Of a stretch of 64,000 bases of DNA, positions 56,891-64,000 are shown in pieces (the stretch's first letter is position 1; each line of letters opens with the position of its first letter). The DNA is from Fistularia commersonii. Lineage: Eukaryota; Chordata; Actinopteri; Syngnathiformes; Fistulariidae. The DNA lies in contig JBBMNZ010000015.1 in NCBI GenBank assembly GCA_037954325.1, positions 5,002,001 to 5,066,000 of the forward strand, given 5' to 3'. The notes under the pieces were generated by a model. The model worked only from the letters and a program-made list of their open reading frames with translations, had not been told where the DNA came from and ran no database searches. Position numbers and translations under genes: made by a program.

Positions 56891-57251
56891 TATACTGGGG
56901 AGAACAAGTATTTGATACGCTGCTGATTTTTTAGCGTTTCCCACTTGCAAAGCACGTAGAGGTCTGTCTATTTAGCGTAGGTACTCTTCAACTGTTAGTG
57001 ACAGAATCTGAACAAAAATCCAGAAAATCACAGTGTATGACATAAATAATTAATTTGGTTTTTAATGCATAAGTATTATTTTAACATCAACTAGTTAGAA
57101 TTGCAGCTCTCACAGACCATTTACTTCTTCTTTAAGAAGCCCTCTGTTCTCCACTCATTATCTGTATTAACTGAGCCAGTTTGAACTCCTTACCTGTATA
57201 AAAGACACCTTGTTCACACACTCAATCAAACAAACTCCAACCTCTCTACAA

Positions 57252-58292
57252 ATGGCAAGACCTGAGAGCTGTGTAAGGACATCAGGGATAAAATTGTAAA
57301 CCTGCACAAAGCTGGGATGGGCTACAGGACAAGAGAAAAGCAGCTTGGTGAGAAGGCAACGACCGTTGGCACAATTATTAGAAAATGGAAGAAGTTCAAG
57401 ATGACAGTCAATCTCCCTCAGTCTGGGGCTCCATGCAAGATCTCACCTCACGGGGCATCGATAATCGAGAGGAAGATTAGTGATCAGTCCAGAACCACAA
57501 GCTGGACCTGGTCAATAACCTGGAGAGAGCTGAGACCACAGTCTCAAAGAAAACCATTAGTAACACAATACGCCGTCATGGATTAGAATCCTGCAGTGCA
57601 TGCAAGGTCCCCCTGCTTAAGCCAGCACATGTTCATGCCTGTCTGAAGTTTGCCAGTGACCACCTGGATGATTCAGAGGAGGTATGGAAGAAGGTCATGT
57701 AGCTTGATGAGACAAAAATAGAGCTTTTTGGTCTAAACTCCACTTGCCGTGTTTGGAGGAAGAAGGAGGATGACTACAACCTCAAGAACACCATCCCAAC
57801 CATGAACCATGGAGATGGAAACCTCATTCTTTGGGGATGCTTTTTTGCAAAGGGGATAGGACGACTGCACTGTACTGAGGGGAGGATGGATGGGGCCATT
57901 TATCGTAAGATCTTGGCCAACAAGTCTCAGTGGTCGAGTGCATGCTTCGCATGTATGAGGTCATTGGTTCAATCCCCGGCATCTCCACTGTAAGTTGCTT
58001 TGGATAAAAGCGTCTCCCAAATGACAACAACCCGGAACACAAAACCAGGGCAACTAAGGAGTGGGTCCGTAGAAGAAGCATCTCAAGGTCCTGGAGTGGA
58101 ATCTGGCATGTTCACCAATAGAAGATCTTTGAAGAGAGCTGGAAGTCCATATTGCCCAGCAACTGCCCACAAACCTGAAGAATCTGGAGAAGATCTGTAT
58201 GGACCAATTCCCCACTGCTGTATGTGCAAACCTGGTCAAGAACTACAGGAAATGTCTGATCTCTGTAATTGCCAAATATTACCAAAATATTA
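57252..58292 (+). pseudogene. Tc1-type transposase pseudogene interrupted by a SINE
   Basis: Starts MARPESCV. The 57317-57586 frame reads GYRTREKQLGEKATTVGTII, RKWKKFKMTVNLPQSGAPCK (helix-turn-helix linker) and further on SQRKPLV. The first catalytic region is DETKIELFGLNSTCRVWRKK at about 57702-57765, preceded by a stop where a tryptophan-serine pair is usual. ILWGCFFAKGIGRLH follows at about 57826. The second catalytic block is partly replaced by the SINE, leaving NNPEHKTRATKEWV after it. IEDL near 58120 carries the third acidic residue. Several stops, so inactive. Confidence 0.88.
57924..58020 (+). mobile_element. tRNA-Ala(CGC)-derived SINE nested in the Tc1 transposon
   Basis: CTCAGTGGTCGAGTGCATGC then TTCGCATGTATGAGG and GGTTCAATCCCCGGCATCTCCA follow tRNA-Ala with anticodon CGC nearly base for base. 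The D-arm/A-box, anticodon arm and T-arm/B-box are in order; the first 7-8 bases of the acceptor are missing. Directly after comes GTAAGTTGCTTTGGATAAAAGCGTCTCCCAAATGAC, the conserved tail motif of fish V-type SINEs. The tail merges with Tc1 sequence at ATGAC (58021-58025). Not a functional tRNA gene: the acceptor stem is incomplete and the A-box has an inserted base. Confidence 0.85.
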
Positions 58293-58499
58293 GGTTCTGT
58301 TTTTCTGATGTATCAAATACTTATGCCATGCAATAAAAAGCAATTACATACATTTTATACAATGTGTTTTTCTGGATATTTTTTAGATTCTGTCACAGTT
58401 GAAGAGTACTTATGATAAAAATTACAGGCCTCTACATACTTTGCAAGTGGGAAAAGCTGAAAATCAGCAGTGTATCAAATACTTGCTCTCCCCACTATA

Positions 58500-61320
58500 A
58501 TTTGAGTATGATCTCACAAATTACTGGTGTTCTACAGGACTCATTTAGGACTGAATAAAAGTATACTCATTTGAACGCACAATTCTGAGCATCTTAACTC
58601 CTGGCAAACCACTTCTGTTTGGTTGTTATAACTATTAGGACAGATACTTTGGGTTTGCTGAATTTTTCTGTTTTCACTCCGAGAGTGGAGTCTTATTGTG
58701 GACACAGCACCAGAACGCACAGATGTAATTCAATGAACAGGCCTGGAATCAAACGCGTCACAGTGCTAATAAATGCATTATGGTTACAGGCCCAAGAGGT
58801 CTCTGTGGTCTCAACACATTATGTCAGCACTCAAGTCTACAACTTGAGTAAACCACAATCATCTTAACAGTTGATATTCAAACTTATGCATTGTTTAGAG
58901 GTATTTTGATTGATTGACTGATAAGTGCATCTGCCGTTGGACGAGTGAAGCCGAAGTCTGAGCAGCATACCAAAACAACAAAATTAATAATAATTGCCCA
59001 AACAAGCAGGTTGCAACATCACAGAGGGAGCGAAAGCCCAGTTTGAGGACCGGCTCAAAAGACTGAAACCTAAATAAGCAGTGAAGTATCAGAAGGGCAG
59101 TTGAAGGAGCAGCATGACTCTGAAATAACAATCAAATGTCCTGCCCAGTGTCCTCACCAGTGTTACTGCTTTCCTTCGCGGCCAGGAAAGTGGGGAGTCC
59201 ATGAGTTGATATACAGACATGCTGCAGTGATTAAAAACACATTGAAGAGCCATGTTGAGTTACATCTGAGTAAACAGAGTGAGCCCTTCTCTGTTTTCCC
59301 TTGTCAGTTTCAGTTCAAACACAAGAGGGGTAACATATTTCGCAGACACCATGTGGGCAGTCAGTGGTCAACAAGCTTGTTAGACGAGGTTATAGGATTT
59401 TTTTTTTTTTTCTTCTCAAGGGTATCAAACACCTAATCATACCCCAATGTGTTGCTCTGATGGAGCTGGGCGAAGAGTGAGAGGAACACTGATGCTGCTT
59501 GTTCTCTTCAAAGCAAGAGAACTTGAAGAGTTCTTGAAAAAAAAATGTTAAACTGAGCACATGTGCTAGAAGGTCATAAAATAGGAGCCTTGGAGACTAT
59601 AGCTTTTAAAGTATTACCTGTGGCTTTGAATTGGTAGTTTTGTGACACCATTTTCAAAAAGATCCTGTAGCTGGACCAATTCTGATCTAAAATCATTTTA
59701 AAGATGTAAGGATTTGAAATAAGACCTTATTTTTTTTATTGTTTATTCAGAGATATCCCCTGATAAACTACCCCTTATTGCCTCATTGACACGTACCACA
59801 ACTGGACTGACACAAGAGAACAGCAACAAAACATCTGAATAAACATTAACTTTAAACTTCTGTTCTTGCACCAAGAGTACTTTGTTTTAATAGTTGATGT
59901 ACTATCCAGATGCTTTCAAATGTCACAATGATTTATAAAAATGTTTGTCACTCACCTCATCAAGCTTTTAATTATAACCTCATTCAAACACAGAACGAGC
60001 TCCTTCTACCGTCAATATGTCAATGGAGTCAGCGAATATCTTCAAAAAATATATGATTCCAAAATAGTTCTTGAATTACACCCCCCATCCATAAGAGGAA
60101 GCAGCTGAAGTGAACGTTTTTGTAGCAGTTGTAGAAAACCAAACTTACATTTGAAGGAGTTATACTTTTTCAATGATGACAAATCTCAGGCATTGAGTTG
60201 TGCAGAATCAATAGTCATGGCAATTCAGAAAATAAATGATGAAGTGGTTTCTTAGTGAACAAATGTGCACCTTTGTAAGTGAAAGGGTTTTAAGTATATT
60301 TTGAAGGGACCCCACTTTTGAGCTTGATCATTTGTTCAGGTTTTGAGCATAAAAATTGTCACGAGAAGATTGTACCCCATTCTCTGAAAGCTAAATGCTA
60401 AGTCAAAGAAGAGGTACCGGTACTAATTTCACACACTTTATACTTATTAACATTGTTTAAATGTGCTGCTTGTACATTTGCCATTCTCCATCTTAGGCAT
60501 CTTCTCCAACTAAGGTACCACAGCCAAGTTAGGAGTGCATGTGAAAACACGAACAGCTTTTCAGAAAACTTGCCAAGATCTTGTTAAATCTCTTAATTTC
60601 GGTTGTGTTGTATGATACTTGAATGGTGCATGAGCATCTCATCTCATGTGCCATTCATGAGCTTTTTTAGTAGATTGACTCCAAAGGATTATGGTACCCT
60701 AGAAACACAGGTCTGGATTAGAGGCAGAAGCAGAATTTAACATATGGCATACCATGCGGAAAGATCAGGAGAGGGAGCAAAACTGCAAAAAAAAATGAAA
60801 ACTTTTAACTGGCATAAAATGGCAGAGTCAAAAGAACAAACAAGAAACGGTGATAAAGAAGCTGGTGGTGGTGTCACTTTTTTTTTCCCAAAAAGAGAAA
60901 TGAAAGGGAAACCGTAAATACAGCCGGATCTTTGAAGTATACGATACTTGCACATTCATATACATTCCCCCAGCAGATTTGAGCTGTTTACTCCAGCCTT
61001 ATGTGCTTTTCATGTGTCATGTCATTTCTTTTCAGTTTTGCTTGAAATTGAGTAAATGTTTGGCTAGGTTTTGAATTTCCTGTGTATAGATAGATAAAAA
61101 TATTTCTACACTTACAGATTTATTTACCTGTACATTAGCTTCCGTTATCACATTTCTTTTTCAGTATATTTCTCTGAGTGTATTTCCTTATTAACAGTAC
61201 AGATTGATTTACTGAGTTTAGTTTATACTATACAGTCATTTATCATTTATAGATTATCAATGCAATAATCATTATGCTGTCTAACAATGGCGACCATATT
61301 TACACTTAAGGCATCAATAA
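58500..61320. other. unassigned intergenic DNA
   Basis: No gene or recognisable element. A T-run at 59399-59411. A 111-codon frame at 59101-59436 has no family resemblance and ends in a phenylalanine run from the T-tract. Confidence 0.45.
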
Positions 61321-64000
61321 AGTAAGAAGTATGCAAAGGTTGACTGACTTTTGTATGATTGTTTTGTTGTTTTACCAACTACTGAGGTGTCCTCCAGCTG
61401 GCTAGCCATTGTGAAAAACACAAAGCCTCTACTGCATTGGTTTCACTTATCAAACCACGAGGCACTATCAGTTAATTATATAGTCTACGAGCCAGACAAG
61501 CGATCAGCCCTCCAACATCAACTCGATCCACAGATGTTTCTGCAGGGACTTTTTGTCATCTAGGAGTCATAAAATCAACTCTGATGTCATTGTGGAAAAA
61601 AGGAAATCTATTGCAAATGTTGCCACATGGAACCACAATATAGTTATTGCTCACTCATGTATGTTTGATGTGTGTAAATGGACGTTTGTCAACTAGCATA
61701 CTTATAATGAAAAATAAAATAAAAAGGTAAATTCAGTTTAAGCATATTGGTAAACAGTGTCATCAATGTTGCCAGTGAATACATTTTCCACAGCCTGCGT
61801 AGAAGGCTGTTAAGGAAACACAGTCTCTGGCACCAGTGTGGAATTGGCAGGTGCTGAGGGAGTGGGTAGAGTGGCACTGTGATAAAAGCCTCAAGCTGTG
61901 CCAAAACGGCACCCTGGTTGATGCTATAGTTTAATCTGTCACTTTGAGTGGACAAACACCCATCACTATTCGGCCTTACAAATCCGAACAAACAATAAGA
62001 GACCATCTGGAATCCACAGTGTTTGGATGGCTTTTTAATACACATTTTCAAACAGATATTGGAGGCAGAGAGTAATAGATATATGGATAGATAGATAACC
62101 ATGTTTTGACAAAAAAATCCCCACTAGTTTCACCAAAATAAAATCCCATACATTTATGGTCAAGTCTGTATTTATGTTTTCTTGTTCGTGCACAGAATTA
62201 CAACAGGCCACAACCTGTTAATCAGTAATCTTATAAAATCTCACCCTGGTTGACTACTTCTTACCAACAGTGCTATAGCCAACAGGGGGACATTAGTTTC
62301 TTCCACTTATATTCCAGCTTATCTTTGTACCTCTTCTTTCCCTCTTTTCTCCTGACCCTCATTACATATTTTCAGTCAGAACCAAGGAATGGACTTGCCG
62401 GCTCGCTCGCTCTGTCATGCTGAGCTTCATCAAACCACAGAATTTGTCCACAACTCACCACCAGATTCCTAAACTCTGAGGAACATTTGTACTGTGCAAC
62501 AATGTTCAGTCTTACTGAACCAAGTGGTGCACTCTACTACCCTGGCAGATTGATGGGAAATGGTTTTGAAAAGGAACTAACTGAAAGAATATTTAGAAAA
62601 ACTTTGAGCGTTAAAGTTTGATTTATGCTCCTGGATTTGCATTCTAGACTCTAAGATGTAGCAGTCAAGTAGAATTAGTAGAAAATATTGGTATATTGAT
62701 ATGATTTACTCCTCTGCAGCAAGCATATTTTTTTTTCTTATTCTGATGTTTAATCTGTTAAAATATTTGCCTACACTATTCTTACTTACAATGTACGTTA
62801 TTGGAGCTCAAAGTTTTTATATATTTCAGGGTTAAACTGTTTACTTGTTATACACTCTCCTGGGAAAAAAAGCCAACCTTCTGCTAACATAGAAATACTG
62901 ACACTTTAAATCCATTTCTGAATATTTAGGTATATATCTGGTATCAACATGTTTGTGATGCATTTAGCTCAATGTGTCCTCAAACCGAAGGTATTTAACT
63001 TAATATATGCCACGCCAGCAAGTTTAATATAAAAGACTTGTCTGGTGCGCTGCCTTTTAAGACAACGATTATTCTATTTAAGGGAATCTCCTCCTTTTAC
63101 ATACCTTTTACGTTTTATCTAAGGTAAACAAAATATGTTAGTTTAAATAGGGTTTAAGGCAGTTTTCAAAGATTTGTTTTTCGCAAGCTGCTTCTATTTG
63201 TTATGCCCAAATGGGTCATTCAATTCAAAGGAAATTATTTCCATGAAGAAAGAAGACTTTGTTCTGTAAACAAGGAATATTTATTACATATTTATGAAGG
63301 GAAAAAATGTGTAATGCATGGGGCCTTCAAAATCAAGAGTAATAATTGATTAGTTACCTTCTCCTTTCATACTTATTGACTCTCCTATCTACATCTTGCA
63401 TTTATTTATTGATTTATTTACTTTTAATTGAATTTAAAATCGTACCTTTATTTTTCCTGAAGAGATCAAAAAAAAAAAAAATGTAATTTTTTTGTTTAAT
63501 GATTTAAAGGTAGCACAAAGGTGTGAAAAGGATCTGAATGGTAATCATTAGATGCCCTGAGTCATTGCATGTCAACTTTGAAACCTCGAATATCATTAGA
63601 GGTCACTCTGTATTCAACTGCTAACTTGACAAACACTGCATATCAAGCATCTTAGCCACTGATTCTAACCTTAGGGATCTACGTAGGATAACTATATACA
63701 CTATAGACATTATATTTTTAATTGAACCTAATCAGTTTTGATAATTGTTGTAATTGTATCTGTGTTTTGATTGAACACTGCTGTAAAAGGCATGGAAACA
63801 GGAGAGGTTCACATAAGCAGTATTTACAGAGCCAGATCATTGGGGGTTCCAATCTGGTGTTCAGAATATGCAATATTACTCAATGTATTGCCTGCTCTCA
63901 TAGATTTTGATCATATATTTCTTGCGGCTATAACGTTAGTTCTGCATGGATTCCTCTGCTGTGCAGTATGGCTTGGCAAAGATGACAATGGGAGTTTTTG
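61321..64000. other. unassigned AT-rich DNA to the window end
   Basis: No gene recognised. A GATA-rich tract lies at 62075-62098 and an A-run at 63470-63481. A 137-codon minus frame (62102-61689) is long but shows no domain, and I do not call it. Confidence 0.45.

Larger units (their letters stand above)
56893..58497 (+). mobile_element. Tc1-type transposon, second subfamily, with both terminal repeats
   Basis: The left end TACTGGGGAGAACAAGTATTTGATACGCTGC matches the inverted right end (AAATCAGCAGTGTATCAAATACTTGCTCTCCCCACTA) closely. TA dinucleotides flank it at 56891-56892 and 58498-58499. The transposase begins at ATG 57252 and runs in broken frames to a TTACCAAAATATTAG stop at about 58278-58292. 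A short tRNA-Ala-derived SINE replaces about 75 bp of it at 57924-58020. At 1605 bp it has the normal length of the family, but partly because of the SINE. Confidence 0.94.

Noticed and set aside
57924..57990. Possible functional tRNA-Ala gene
   Set aside because: The acceptor stem start is missing, the A-box has an extra base, and a SINE tail follows directly; it is a retroposed SINE head.
61689..62102. 137-codon minus-strand open frame
   Set aside because: Leucine/serine-rich with no recognisable domain; no supporting promoter, splice or conservation evidence.
1..64000. CRISPR arrays, prokaryotic operons or phage-like modules
   Set aside because: No spaced direct repeats, no dense coding, no ribosome-binding-site pattern; the repeat content is that of a vertebrate nuclear genome.

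Overview
The window looks like AT-rich nuclear DNA of a bony (teleost-type) fish. The evidence is its interspersed repeats: Tc1-type DNA transposons, RTE-, L2/CR1- and Tx1-like LINEs, a Ty3/Gypsy remnant, tRNA-derived SINEs, an abundant fish-type repeat with a (GGAT)n end, and long (TG)n and (TA)n microsatellites. I found no host gene. No open reading frame of convincing length, codon structure or family identity exists outside transposable elements, and I see no rRNA, functional tRNA or CRISPR array. The window is best read as an intergenic or deep-intronic repeat landscape in which about a third of the bases can be assigned to mobile elements by eye.

Layout: 0-6.5 kb holds a fish repeat, a 5'-truncated LINE (2640-3363), a small RTE 3' end (5300-5572) and two decayed Tc1-type remnants lying end to end (5725-6405). 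6.4-12.3 kb is unassigned AT-rich DNA. 12.3-13.65 kb holds a minus-strand Ty3/Gypsy remnant in which gag lies next to an integrase tail. 14.5-22.2 kb is LINE territory: an L2/CR1-type 3' UTR, two plus-strand Tx1/L1-like copies (15866-16590 and 19885-22214) and an L2/CR1-type 3' end between them. 22.2-25.3 kb is unassigned and includes a candidate conserved non-coding block near 23.0 kb. 25.3-29.45 kb is a nest: half a Tc1 element abuts a minus-strand RTE LINE, and that LINE is split by a hAT transposon with terminal inverted repeats and an 8-bp target duplication.

29.5-36.9 kb is mostly unassigned, with a few SINE-type repeats. 37.0-39.74 kb is the largest RTE copy. 41.2-43.7 kb holds a fish repeat, two long microsatellites and a SINE-like repeat. 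47.6-49.0 kb is a Tc1 element of the same subfamily as the 25.3 kb one. 50.4-52.86 kb is an RTE copy bounded by a perfect 19-bp target-site duplication. 56.9-58.5 kb is a complete-ended Tc1 element of another subfamily with a tRNA-Ala-derived SINE inside it. 58.5-64 kb is unassigned.

Nothing here forms a working pathway. All transposase, reverse transcriptase, endonuclease and gag reading frames carry stops, frameshifts or deletions. The most informative observations are about element history: nesting order, target duplications, reciprocal truncation, a local inverted duplication and shared 3' tails. I did not find an undescribed functional system.
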